Assembly: GCA_947481355.1 (NCBI GenBank)
Contig: CANKGM010000016.1
Span: 1-18,284 of the forward strand
DNA length: 18,284 nt
From: Chitinophagaceae bacterium
GTDB lineage: Bacteria > Bacteroidota > Bacteroidia > Chitinophagales > Chitinophagaceae
Direction: 5' to 3'
Of this stretch, positions 1 to 8,041 are shown in pieces; position 1 is the first letter of the stretch; each line of letters starts with the position of its first letter. The notes under the pieces were generated by a model that searched no databases, was not told the DNA's origin, and saw only the letters and a list, made by a program, of their open reading frames with translations. A program made the translations under genes and the position numbers.

Positions 1-515
1 ATTTGTGCTTCCCAATGAAATTGAGCACCTGTCATGAAATTGGAAATAAGAGAACCTAATACAATACCTCCTGGGAACCACATGTGGAAGCGATTCAATT
101 TGCTGTGAAATTCATTTCCACTGTATGCATCGGCAATCATTGGGTTACAGGCAGCTTCTGTACAACCATTTCCCAATCCAATGAGTAAAGTTGAAATGAG
201 TAATACATTATAACTGCTGGCATAAATGGTAGTGATGATACCAATGGTATGTGCTACCAAAGCAATTTGCATGATGAGTTTTGGTCCTATTTTGGCATAA
301 AATATACCACCCAATATCATTGAAATTGGAAATCCGAGGAACCACATTTGATTGATGTGGCCTAATTGCACTGGGTCTAAACTTAATTCAGTACCTAGTT
401 GTGTTAAGATTCCTGCTCGGATACTAAATGAGAATGCAGTGGTAATAAGGGCAAAGCAACTCGCCAGAAAGAGGCGATTTGCATTAACGGGTTGGCTAGA
501 AATCGTTGTGCTCAT
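1..515 (-). CDS. MFS permease, N-terminal part (gene runs off the left edge)
   Basis: The reverse strand reads from an ATG at 515-513 without a stop to the window edge, giving about 171 residues. They start MSTTISSQPVNANRLFLASC and contain several hydrophobic segments separated by short loops, as in the N-terminal half of a major facilitator superfamily transporter. The stretch LLIGLGNGCTEAACNPMIAD resembles the small-residue-rich membrane segments of sugar or nucleoside symporters of this superfamily. The substrate cannot be read from the sequence. The gene lies back to back with the Gfo/Idh operon (138 bp between starts), so it may import a sugar, glycoside or keto-sugar used by that operon; this is inferred from context only. 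The C-terminal half lies outside the window. Confidence 0.85.
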   Translation of the reverse strand, partial: MSTTISSQPVNANRLFLASCFALITTAFSFSIRAGILTQLGTELSLDPVQLGHINQMWFLGFPISMILGGIFYAKIGPKLIMQIALVAHTIGIITTIYASSYNVLLISTLLIGLGNGCTEAACNPMIADAYSGNEFHSKLNRFHMWFPGGIVLGSLISNFMTGAQFHWEAQ

Positions 516-653
516 AATTGGGTTGTTTTGATGATGGTTTTGGTTAAAAATCAAATAAAATTATTTTTAAGCAATTCAATATAAAGAGAATTCTTAAAAC
601 TAAATTCATTATTTTTAAAACTCTTTATTTTTTGAATTTTTCAAACTACGAAT
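516..653. promoter_or_regulatory. Divergent intergenic region holding promoters for the MFS gene and the Gfo/Idh operon
   Basis: This very AT-rich 138 bp spacer separates two genes transcribed away from each other, so both promoters should lie here. Near the rightward gene there is TATTTTTTG (about 626-634), which resembles the Bacteroidota -7 consensus TAnnTTTG but has one extra base. I see no convincing -33 element and no Shine-Dalgarno sequence. The regulatory role comes from position; exact sites are unresolved. Confidence 0.4.
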
Positions 654-1820
654 ATGAACAGAAAACTTAGAATGGGAATGGTAGGCGGAGGTAAAGACGC
701 CTTCATTGGATCGATTCACCGTTATGCCGTTGGAATGGATGGACTCATTGATTTAGTCTGTGGTGCACTTAGCATTAACCCAGAGATTGCAAAGGATTCA
801 GGAAAATCCTTGTTTTTTGAAGAAGATAGAATCTATCTTACCTATGAGGAAATGATTACGAAGGAAAGCCAACTTCCTGCTGATAAGCGAATCGATTTTG
901 TAACCATTGTAACACCCAATTTTGCGCATTTTGCTCCTGCTATGATGGCGATGGATCATGGGTTTCATGTGGTTATCGAAAAACCTATTGCTTTTACTTT
1001 AGACGAAGCACAACAATTAAAACAAAAGGCTGCTGAAACTGGTCGAATTCTTTGTTTGACACATACTTATTCAGGTTATCCATTGGTTAAGCAAGCCCGT
1101 CAAATGATTAAAGAAGGGAAATTGGGTAAGATTAGGAAGGTATTGGTTGAATACCCACAAGGATGGTTAAGTAAACTTTCAGAGCGCGAAGGTAATGCCC
1201 AAGCAGCTTGGCGTACAGATCCTAAACGCAGTGGTAAAAGTGGATGTATGGGTGATATAGGAACCCACGCTGCCCATCTTGCAGAATATGTAACCGGATT
1301 AAAAATTACTCACCTCTGTGCCGACTTGAATGTGATGGTGGAAGGTAGATTATTGGACGACGACGGTAATGTGTTATTAAAGCTTGAAAATGGTGCAGCT
1401 GGTGTCTTGATGGCTTCTCAAGTAGCAGCTGGTGAAGAGAATGCACTTAAAATTAGGGTTTATGGTGAGAAGGGTGGACTTGAGTGGGCACAACATGAAC
1501 CAAACACGATGTTGGTAAAATGGCTTGATCAACCTACTCAAATTTATAGAGCAGGAGGAAATTATGCAGACAGACTTTCTTCGTTTGCAGTCCATAATGC
1601 ACGAACTCCAGGTGGACATCCCGAAGGATATCTCGAAGCATTTGCCAATATCTATAGAAATTTTGCTTTAACCTTAGGCGCGAAAATTGATGGTACTGAG
1701 CCAACACCTGAGATGCTTGATTTTCCGGGTGTTGAAGATGGTATTAGAGGTATGGCATTTATCGATAATGTCGTTGCTTCTTCACAATCAGATCAAAAAT
1801 GGACTCCACATACTATTTAA
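654..1820 (+). CDS. Gfo/Idh/MocA family oxidoreductase
   Basis: This 388-residue protein is a NAD(P)-dependent sugar dehydrogenase of the Gfo/Idh/MocA family. The N-terminal Rossmann fold carries the dinucleotide loop GMVGGGKDAFIG (residues 8-19). The family EKP signature is at 109-111, with Lys110 the expected catalytic lysine. GDIGTH (200-205), with Asp201 and His205, matches the catalytic Asp/His pair of the C-terminal domain. Length is normal and no signal peptide is visible, so it should be cytoplasmic. It is the first gene of an operon with an isomerase-like protein (16 bp gap), a cytochrome c and a DUF1080 protein. Family members oxidise sugars at C1, C3 or other hydroxyls; the neighbouring DUF1080 gene favours C3 oxidation of a glycoside to a 3-keto sugar. 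Substrate and regiochemistry are inference. Confidence 0.92.
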   Translation: MNRKLRMGMVGGGKDAFIGSIHRYAVGMDGLIDLVCGALSINPEIAKDSGKSLFFEEDRIYLTYEEMITKESQLPADKRIDFVTIVTPNFAHFAPAMMAMDHGFHVVIEKPIAFTLDEAQQLKQKAAETGRILCLTHTYSGYPLVKQARQMIKEGKLGKIRKVLVEYPQGWLSKLSEREGNAQAAWRTDPKRSGKSGCMGDIGTHAAHLAEYVTGLKITHLCADLNVMVEGRLLDDDGNVLLKLENGAAGVLMASQVAAGEENALKIRVYGEKGGLEWAQHEPNTMLVKWLDQPTQIYRAGGNYADRLSSFAVHNARTPGGHPEGYLEAFANIYRNFALTLGAKIDGTEPTPEMLDFPGVEDGIRGMAFIDNVVASSQSDQKWTPHTI

Positions 1821-1836
1821 ATAAATTAAGTATTAC

Positions 1837-2889
1837 ATGAAAACAATAAAAGGTCCTGGTCTATTTCTCGCTCAATTTATGGGGGATAAGGCTCCTTTCA
1901 ATGACTTGTCATCAATCTGCAAATGGGCGGCATCATTAGGTTTTAAGGGTGTACAAATTCCAACATGGGATGCTCGTTGCATTGATCTTGAAAAAGCAGC
2001 AAAGAGCAAAACCTATGCTCAGGAAATTCAAGGCATTGTAAAAGAAGCTGGTCTAGAAATTACTGAACTTTCATCCCATTTACAAGGACAGCTAGTGGCA
2101 GTTCATCCAGCATATGATGCTCAGTTTGATGGATTTGCTCCAGCTGAAGTTAGGGGTAATCCCAAAGCAAGAACAAAGTGGGCTGTTCAACAATTGAAAT
2201 ATGCTGCAAAGGCTTCAGCTAATCTTGGCTTAAAGGCACATGCTACCTTTAGTGGAGCGTTGCTCTGGCATACCGTATATCCTTGGCCACAGCGCCCTGC
2301 AGGTCTTGTAGAAACTGGATTTACTGAACTGGCAAAGAGGTGGTTGCCTATCCTTGATGTATTTGAGGATAATGGGGTTGACTTATGTTATGAAATTCAT
2401 CCAGGCGAAGATTTACATGATGGTATATCATATGAGATGTTTTTAGAAAAGACAAAAAATCATAAGAGAGCTTGCTTGTTGTATGATCCAAGCCATTTTG
2501 TATTGCAGAGCATGGATTATCTTACCTATATAGATTATTACCATGAACGCATTAAAATGTTTCATGTTAAAGATGCTGAGTTTAATCCGACTGGAAAACA
2601 AGGAGTATATGGGGGGTATCAAAATTGGATAGATCGTGCCGGCCGCTTCCGTTCTTTGGGAGATGGTCAAGTTGATTTTAAATCCATTTTTAGTAAACTC
2701 ACTGGATATAATTATAAGGGATGGGCAGTGTTAGAATGGGAATGTGCTATTAAACATCCTGAGGATGGTGCAAAAGAAGGTGCAGTTTTCATCCATGATC
2801 ATATTATTCGTGTTACAGAAAAAGCATTTGATGATTTTGCTTCAACAGGAAGTAATGAAAAATTCAATAGATCAATTTTAGGTATCTGA
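1837..2889 (+). CDS. Sugar phosphate isomerase/epimerase-like TIM-barrel protein (AP endonuclease 2 fold)
   Basis: The 350-residue protein has the xylose-isomerase-like TIM barrel. Likely metal ligands follow the family order: Glu186 in CYEIHPGED, Asp217 with His220 in LLYDPSHF, His243 in FHVKD and Glu300 in VLEWEC. It has no signal peptide and is expected in the cytoplasm with the Gfo/Idh enzyme, whose stop codon is 16 bp upstream. Members act as isomerases, epimerases, dehydratases or, in DUF1080-type clusters, as enzymes acting on 3-keto-glycosides. The name 'sugar phosphate isomerase/epimerase' is a family label and should not be read as a known reaction here. The consistent pairing with Gfo/Idh suggests that it processes the keto-sugar product. 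Confidence 0.9.
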   Translation: MKTIKGPGLFLAQFMGDKAPFNDLSSICKWAASLGFKGVQIPTWDARCIDLEKAAKSKTYAQEIQGIVKEAGLEITELSSHLQGQLVAVHPAYDAQFDGFAPAEVRGNPKARTKWAVQQLKYAAKASANLGLKAHATFSGALLWHTVYPWPQRPAGLVETGFTELAKRWLPILDVFEDNGVDLCYEIHPGEDLHDGISYEMFLEKTKNHKRACLLYDPSHFVLQSMDYLTYIDYYHERIKMFHVKDAEFNPTGKQGVYGGYQNWIDRAGRFRSLGDGQVDFKSIFSKLTGYNYKGWAVLEWECAIKHPEDGAKEGAVFIHDHIIRVTEKAFDDFASTGSNEKFNRSILGI

Positions 2890-2912
2890 TTATAAAAACG
2901 AAAAAAAAAACA

Positions 2913-3317
2913 ATGAAAAAAGTACTGTTAACAATGATTGTAGCTGCAGGCCTTTATGCTTGTGGTGGTGGAGAAAACAAAGAAACCGCTGAAACAAAAC
3001 CAATTAGTAATGCATCTACTGAGGAAATTGAAACGAAAGTTGAGGTTGCTCCAGTTGCAAAAAAAGATGGTAAGGCGTTGATCGAAGGATCAGATTGTAG
3101 GACATGCCATAAAGATGATACAAAGTTAATTGGCCCTGCTTACAAGGATGTTGCTAAGAAGTATGAAAACAATGATGAAAATGTAAAAAAGTTGGCAGCG
3201 AAAGTATTGAAAGGTGGCCAAGGAGTATGGGGTGAAATTCCTATGGCTGCACATCCAGCACTTAGCTCCGAAGATGCAGAAGCAATGGTATCTTATATCT
3301 TGTCAATGAACAAATAA
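2913..3317 (+). CDS. Monohaem class I cytochrome c, lipoprotein
   Basis: This 134-residue protein starts with a lipoprotein signal (MKKVLLTMIVAAGLYAC), with lipobox Cys17 predicted to be acylated. A low-complexity Glu/Thr/Lys linker runs to about residue 52. The haem motif CRTCH is at 62-66 and Met111 in GEIPMAAHP is the likely sixth ligand, as in small cytochromes c of the c551/c552 type. It should sit on the outer face of the inner membrane or on the outer membrane and carry electrons. It lies between a cytoplasmic-type isomerase and a secreted DUF1080 gene, 23 bp and 8 bp away, so it belongs to the operon. Its haem domain closely resembles the cytochrome module inside the large dehydrogenase at 4235-7630. 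Confidence 0.93.
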   Translation: MKKVLLTMIVAAGLYACGGGENKETAETKPISNASTEEIETKVEVAPVAKKDGKALIEGSDCRTCHKDDTKLIGPAYKDVAKKYENNDENVKKLAAKVLKGGQGVWGEIPMAAHPALSSEDAEAMVSYILSMNK

Positions 3318-3325
3318 ATACAAAC

Positions 3326-4069
3326 ATGAAATTATTAATCACAGTTGCTCTCGCATCACTTATTTTCAATTCAAATTTGCCCGTTAGTCATGGCAACACG
3401 TCAACAAAAAAACATTTAGCTTCTAATGAAGCAAATAACTTTAAAGGTTGGCAATCTTTATTTGATGGGAAATCAAAAAAAGGGTGGCATATCTATGGTA
3501 ATGAAGGTGACGGAACAGCTTGGCAAGTACAAGACGGTTCATTGACGTTAATTCCATCTACAGAAAAAACATCAGCACTAAGACCTGGTGGTGATATTAC
3601 TACTGATGCTGTTTATACAAACTATCATTTGGCCCTTGATTGGAAAATTTCAGAAGGTGGTAACAGTGGTATCATTTTTGGAGTTCAAGAAGAAGCTAAA
3701 TATCCGCAATCCTATTTTACAGGATTGGAAATGCAAGTATTGGATAACGATAAGCATTCTGATGGTCAAATCATAAAACACCGTGCTGGCGATTTGTATG
3801 ATTTAATCTCTTGTAAAAGAGAAACGGTAAAGCCTGTTGGAGAGTGGAATCATGCAGAAATCATCATAAAAGATGATGCTTTAACACTAATCCTAAATGG
3901 AGAGACTGTAGTTACTACAACTAGATGGAATGATGATTGGAATAAGATGATTGCAGGAAGTAAATTTGCTAAAATGCCTGGTTTTGGCTCATTTAAGTCT
4001 GGACGTATCTCACTTCAAGATCATGGTAATCAAGTTTGGTATAAGAATATTAAGATAAAAGAACTCTAG
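3326..4069 (+). CDS. Secreted DUF1080 (3-keto-disaccharide hydrolase family) protein
   Basis: This 247-residue protein has a hydrophobic N-terminal signal peptide (about residues 1-23) and one DUF1080 jelly-roll domain from about 40 to 247. Typical family landmarks are WQSLFDGKS (42-50), GW (53-54), GGNSGI (111-116), GLEMQVLDN (133-141) and a terminal SGRISLQDHGNQVWYKNIKI. DUF1080 is now described in Pfam as the 3-keto-disaccharide hydrolase family, which cleaves 3-keto-glycosides. The enzyme is therefore expected outside the cytoplasm, acting on oxidised glycosides. It follows the cytochrome gene by 8 bp and ends the operon just before an intrinsic terminator. The exact glycoside is unknown. 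No truncation or missing segment is apparent. Confidence 0.93.
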   Translation: MKLLITVALASLIFNSNLPVSHGNTSTKKHLASNEANNFKGWQSLFDGKSKKGWHIYGNEGDGTAWQVQDGSLTLIPSTEKTSALRPGGDITTDAVYTNYHLALDWKISEGGNSGIIFGVQEEAKYPQSYFTGLEMQVLDNDKHSDGQIIKHRAGDLYDLISCKRETVKPVGEWNHAEIIIKDDALTLILNGETVVTTTRWNDDWNKMIAGSKFAKMPGFGSFKSGRISLQDHGNQVWYKNIKIKEL

Positions 4070-4092
4070 ATAATATATAGTTTACTTTTTAG

Positions 4093-4126
4093 AAGCCACA
4101 AGGATTAACCTTGTGGCTTTTTATTT
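4093..4126 (+). terminator. Rho-independent terminator of the Gfo/Idh-DUF1080 operon
   Basis: An 11-bp perfect stem (AAGCCACAAGG at 4093-4103 pairing with CCTTGTGGCTT at 4109-4119) closes a 5-base loop and is followed by a T-rich tract (TTTATTT). It lies 23 bp after the DUF1080 stop codon and about 110 bp before the next gene, marking the operon end and implying that the large dehydrogenase gene has its own promoter. Confidence 0.9.
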
Positions 4127-4234
4127 ACTAAATGAAGAAGAAATTTTAATCGTCTATTTTATATAGCTGAATCATATAATGTCAAAAAGTATTAAATTCA
4201 TTCTTCGATATTTTTTAAAATAAAGTCTCACAAC

Positions 4235-7200
4235 ATGTTAAACGTAAAATCTGGTTTATTGTCATTGATTTTATTCATTTCAATGTCAGCGCTTGCACAA
4301 AACCGTGTATTAGTTTTTTCAAAAACAGCTGGTTTTAGGCATAGTTCTATTGAGGTTGCAAAAACTGCCATTCAGAAGTTGGGAAGTCAAAATGGGTTTT
4401 CTGTTGATACAACGGAAGACGCTAAAGCATTTACAGAAACTAATTTGAAAAAATATAGTGCTGTTGTTTTTTTAAGTTCAACTGGTGATGTATTGAATGA
4501 TTATCAGCAGGCTGCATTTGAACGTTATATCCAAGCCGGTGGGGGGTATATGGGTATTCATGCTGCTACAGATTGCGAATACCATTGGCCTTGGTATGGT
4601 AAACTTTCAGGAGCCTATTTTAAAAGTCATCCAAGTCAGCAAAAGGCAAATCTGATTGTACATGATAAATCACATATCAGTACTGCTCATTTGCCTGCTA
4701 TTTGGGAGCGTTTTGACGAATGGTATAATTTTAAAAAAGCTCCAGGAGCTGAAGTCAATGTACTTATTAGCATAGATGAAAAATCTTATGAGGGTGGAAG
4801 TAATGGAGACAGCCATCCTATGGCATGGTACCATGAATTTGATGGTGGACGGGCTTTTTATACTGAGCTTGGACATACCGATGAATCGTTCGCAGAACCA
4901 TTGTACTTGAAACATATTTTAGGTGGCATTAAGTATGCAATAGGGAATAATGTCAAGTTGGATTATTCTAAAGTAAAATCAATGCTTATCCCTGATGAGG
5001 ATCGTTTTACAAAAACAAATCTTGCAGGTGGTGGCGTTTTTGATGAACCTACTGAAATGGCCATCCTTCCAAATTTTGATATTATCATTGTTGAACGCAA
5101 AGGTGAAATTCTATTATATAGTAATACAACTAAAAAAGTTACTCAACTTGCAAAGATTGATTTGTATTATAAATCAGGTGATAGTGGAGCCAATGCAGAA
5201 GAAGGATTAATGGGTATAACAGCAGATCCTGACTTTGCTAATAATAATTACATCTATTTGTATTATGCAACGAAAGATACTGCCGCAAATCGTTTATCAC
5301 GTTTCACGTTTAAGGATGGTAAGCTTGATCTTGCTTCAGAGAAAAAAATACTAGATGTTGGGTCTATGAGAAATATCTGTTGTCATACAGGAGGTTCTCT
5401 CGCATTTGGTCCTGAGGGGTCACTTTATTTATCTACTGGTGATAACACTACACCATTTAATCAACCTAACTCAAAATATGAATTAGAAGGATATGGTCCA
5501 ATTGATAACCGTGCAGGATTTGAGCAATATGATGGAAGAAGGGGTTCTGGAAATACAAATGATTTAAGGGGGAAAGTACTCCGTATAAAAGTTAATCCTG
5601 ATGGATCATATTCAATTCCTGAGGGAAATCTTTTTAAACCGGGTACCCCAAAAACTCGTCCAGAGATTTATGCTATGGGAACACGCAACCCTTATAGAAT
5701 TTCTATTGATAAAAAAACAGGCTTTTTATATTGGGGTGATGTAGGTCCAGATGCCGGACAAGAAAGTCCAAATGTTAAAGGTTCAAGAGGATATGATGAA
5801 TTGAACCAGGCTCGTAAAGCTGGCAATTTTGGATATCCATTTTTTATTGGGAACAATTTCCCTTACCGCAATTTCAATTATGAGACTGGCGAAATTGGAG
5901 ATTTCTTCGATCCTAAAAAACCAATTAATACGTCTAAAAATAATACTGGTTTAACTGACTTGCCTCCACTTAGTTCACCATTCATATGGTATCCGTATGC
6001 TGCATCACCTGATTTTCCTGAGGTTGGAACTGGTGGTAGAAATGCTATGGCGGGTCCAATATATCATTCAGAGTTTTATCCAAAAGAAACTCGTTATCCT
6101 GATTATTATAATGATAAATTATTATTCTACGAATGGATTAGAGGGTGGATGAAAATGGTTACAATGGATGAAGAAGGAAATTATCAGAAGATGGAACCTT
6201 TTATGGAACACACTACATTCAATAGTGCCATAGATATTGAAGTTGGTCCTGATGGTCGTTTTTATGTGTTAGAATATGGTAGTGGGTGGTTTTCAAAAAA
6301 TCCTGACGCTGCACTTTCTAGAATAGATTATAATGGAGGTAATCGTGCTCCAAAAACGAAGTTATCTGTAAATAAAGTTTCAGGTTCTGTTCCGTTTACA
6401 ATTAAAGCTGATGGAACTGGAACAAAGGATTCTGATAACGACCCACTCACGTATACTTGGTATTTTGGGAAACAAGGGTTGAAGCCAACTGCATCAAATA
6501 AAGCTACGTTCACATTTACAACTCCAGGTGAATACGCTGTTTATTTCATAGCCAGGGATTCAAAAGGAGCATCAACTAAAAGTGAAGTCATCAAAGTATT
6601 TGCAGGAAATGAATTGCCTATTGTTGATGTAAAAATGGAAACGGATAATAATTTTTATTTGCCTGGTGTACCTGTATCATATAAGGTAAATGTAAGAGAT
6701 AAGGAAGATGGTTCAACTGCAACAGGTGGAATTGATCCTAAATCAATTTATGTAAAAGTAGATTATGTGAGTGGACCAGATAATGCGCAGGTGGTAGGAC
6801 ATCAACAAGTAACAGCACTAATGGAAGGAAGAAACCTTGCTGCTATTCTTGATTGTAAAGTATGTCATAAAGAAAATGAGCGTTCTGTCGGACCAGCATA
6901 TAAGTTGGTTGCTGAGCGATATGAAAATGATCCCAAAGCACATGCCTATCTAACGAATAAGATCATCAAAGGTGGTAGTGGTGTTTGGAGTGAAAATGCC
7001 ATGTCTGCTCACCCTGATATCAAGAAGGAAGATCTTAATCTTATTGTTAACTGGATTTTGAGTTTAAATAAGAAGGAAGCTGCAACCCTCCCTTCAAAAG
7101 GACAGGTTACAGCAACATCTAAGGAAATGGGCAATAATAATATGATGCAGATTACAGCAACATATACTGATAAAGGTGCTAAAGGAATTAAGCCCCTAAC

Positions 7201-7630
7201 CAGTGTGGCTGTGGCGATAATGAAGAGTCCAATTGTTGGTGTAGAATCAAAAACTGATGGAGATGGTATTGATGTTAAAGAAGATGATGGAGATCATTTT
7301 GCGATTTTGAATAATGAATCAGCATCAGGTTGGCTTAAATTTGATCACCTCAATTTAAAGGATGTTAATGCCCTTGAACTGGCTTATGATATTGATGCAT
7401 CTCCCGATAAAGGATATAGAATAAGTTGGTATGTTGATAACATTAACGGTACTAAGATCGGTGAAGTATTCATGGGGCACGATGTTTCTAAAAAGACATC
7501 AGAAATCATCGTACCTCTTAAAAATCTCCCGACTAAACCGACAAGCTTATTCATGAAAATTGAAAAAGCCGATGCAAGTGAAACCCAAAAGTTTGCATTG
7601 GTTTCAATGAAGTTTATGACAGGAAAATAA
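4235..7630 (+). CDS. Exported multidomain ThuA / quinoprotein sugar dehydrogenase / PKD / cytochrome c protein
   Basis: This 1131-residue protein has a signal peptide (residues 1-22, ending SALAQ). Domains in order: ThuA-like (about 24-236, with GGGYMGIHAATDC at 102-114); glucose/sorbosone dehydrogenase beta-propeller (about 261-698, with GGSLAFGPEGSLYLSTGD at 386-403 and YWGDVGPDAG at 499-508); PKD (about 704-790); class I cytochrome c (about 865-946, haem motif CKVCH at 874-878, likely Met ligand 923); and a C-terminal beta-rich domain (about 955-1131), probably a CBM6-like carbohydrate-binding module. His384 matches the catalytic His of soluble PQQ glucose dehydrogenase and is preceded by Cys382-Cys383. 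It should oxidise sugars in the periplasm and pass electrons to its own haem. PQQ use is inferred from the fold. It is a monocistronic unit between two terminators. Confidence 0.92.
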   Translation: MLNVKSGLLSLILFISMSALAQNRVLVFSKTAGFRHSSIEVAKTAIQKLGSQNGFSVDTTEDAKAFTETNLKKYSAVVFLSSTGDVLNDYQQAAFERYIQAGGGYMGIHAATDCEYHWPWYGKLSGAYFKSHPSQQKANLIVHDKSHISTAHLPAIWERFDEWYNFKKAPGAEVNVLISIDEKSYEGGSNGDSHPMAWYHEFDGGRAFYTELGHTDESFAEPLYLKHILGGIKYAIGNNVKLDYSKVKSMLIPDEDRFTKTNLAGGGVFDEPTEMAILPNFDIIIVERKGEILLYSNTTKKVTQLAKIDLYYKSGDSGANAEEGLMGITADPDFANNNYIYLYYATKDTAANRLSRFTFKDGKLDLASEKKILDVGSMRNICCHTGGSLAFGPEGSLYLSTGDNTTPFNQPNSKYELEGYGPIDNRAGFEQYDGRRGSGNTNDLRGKVLRIKVNPDGSYSIPEGNLFKPGTPKTRPEIYAMGTRNPYRISIDKKTGFLYWGDVGPDAGQESPNVKGSRGYDELNQARKAGNFGYPFFIGNNFPYRNFNYETGEIGDFFDPKKPINTSKNNTGLTDLPPLSSPFIWYPYAASPDFPEVGTGGRNAMAGPIYHSEFYPKETRYPDYYNDKLLFYEWIRGWMKMVTMDEEGNYQKMEPFMEHTTFNSAIDIEVGPDGRFYVLEYGSGWFSKNPDAALSRIDYNGGNRAPKTKLSVNKVSGSVPFTIKADGTGTKDSDNDPLTYTWYFGKQGLKPTASNKATFTFTTPGEYAVYFIARDSKGASTKSEVIKVFAGNELPIVDVKMETDNNFYLPGVPVSYKVNVRDKEDGSTATGGIDPKSIYVKVDYVSGPDNAQVVGHQQVTALMEGRNLAAILDCKVCHKENERSVGPAYKLVAERYENDPKAHAYLTNKIIKGGSGVWSENAMSAHPDIKKEDLNLIVNWILSLNKKEAATLPSKGQVTATSKEMGNNNMMQITATYTDKGAKGIKPLTSVAVAIMKSPIVGVESKTDGDGIDVKEDDGDHFAILNNESASGWLKFDHLNLKDVNALELAYDIDASPDKGYRISWYVDNINGTKIGEVFMGHDVSKKTSEIIVPLKNLPTKPTSLFMKIEKADASETQKFALVSMKFMTGK

Positions 7631-7645
7631 AATGATATGGAACAT

Positions 7646-7680
7646 AAAAAGCCGGATGCTATTTAGCTCCGGCTTTTTTT
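7646..7680. terminator. Bidirectional intrinsic terminator between convergent genes
   Basis: An interrupted stem (AAAAAGCCGGA at 7646-7656 with TCCGGCTTTTT at 7668-7678, continued inside by GCT/AGC around an ATTT loop) has A-tracts and T-tracts on both flanks, so it can end transcripts from either side. It serves the large dehydrogenase gene ending at 7630 and the leftward TMEM220-type gene, whose stop codon (7665-7663) lies in the loop. Confidence 0.9.
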
Positions 7681-8037
7681 ATGCATCAAAATATTTATCA
7701 GCAGAACTAATAAAATAATCATCAATCCACCAAATTCCCTGGTATTTTCAATCCAAGGCTTTGTTGCTTTCATGCTTTGAACTAGATTTTCAGTTTGGTA
7801 CTTGCTTATCCAATCTATTACACCATCTCTTGTAAATAGTTGTTTTACGCCAAATCCAATACAAAAAATTATCCCAGCGATATGAGCAAATCTATCGTAC
7901 TTATTTCGTGCATTTAGAATGCAAACAATCGCTGCATATCCATATATTGGTATCCATAGATAAGGGTCTGGATCATTATATTGGAGTAATGCAAAAAGGA
8001 TGAATATAATCGCAAATGAAATATTAAATATTTTCAT
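7663..8037 (-). CDS. TMEM220-family small membrane protein
   Basis: This 124-residue protein has four predicted membrane segments (about residues 3-19, 27-42, 49-68 and 103-118). The motif ALLQYNDPDPYLWIPIYGYA after the first segment and WIENTREFGG before the last are the conserved features I associate with the transmembrane protein 220 family (TMEM220). The family has no established biochemical role. The gene starts 4 bp after the stop of the Tat-exported isomerase-like gene, so the two are an operon. Its last codons (KKSRS and stop) are encoded by the stem and loop of the shared terminator. A role in the sugar-oxidation locus is possible only by association. Confidence 0.8.
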   Translation of the reverse strand: MKIFNISFAIIFILFALLQYNDPDPYLWIPIYGYAAIVCILNARNKYDRFAHIAGIIFCIGFGVKQLFTRDGVIDWISKYQTENLVQSMKATKPWIENTREFGGLMIILLVLLINILMHKKSRS

Positions 8038-8041
8038 TCAA

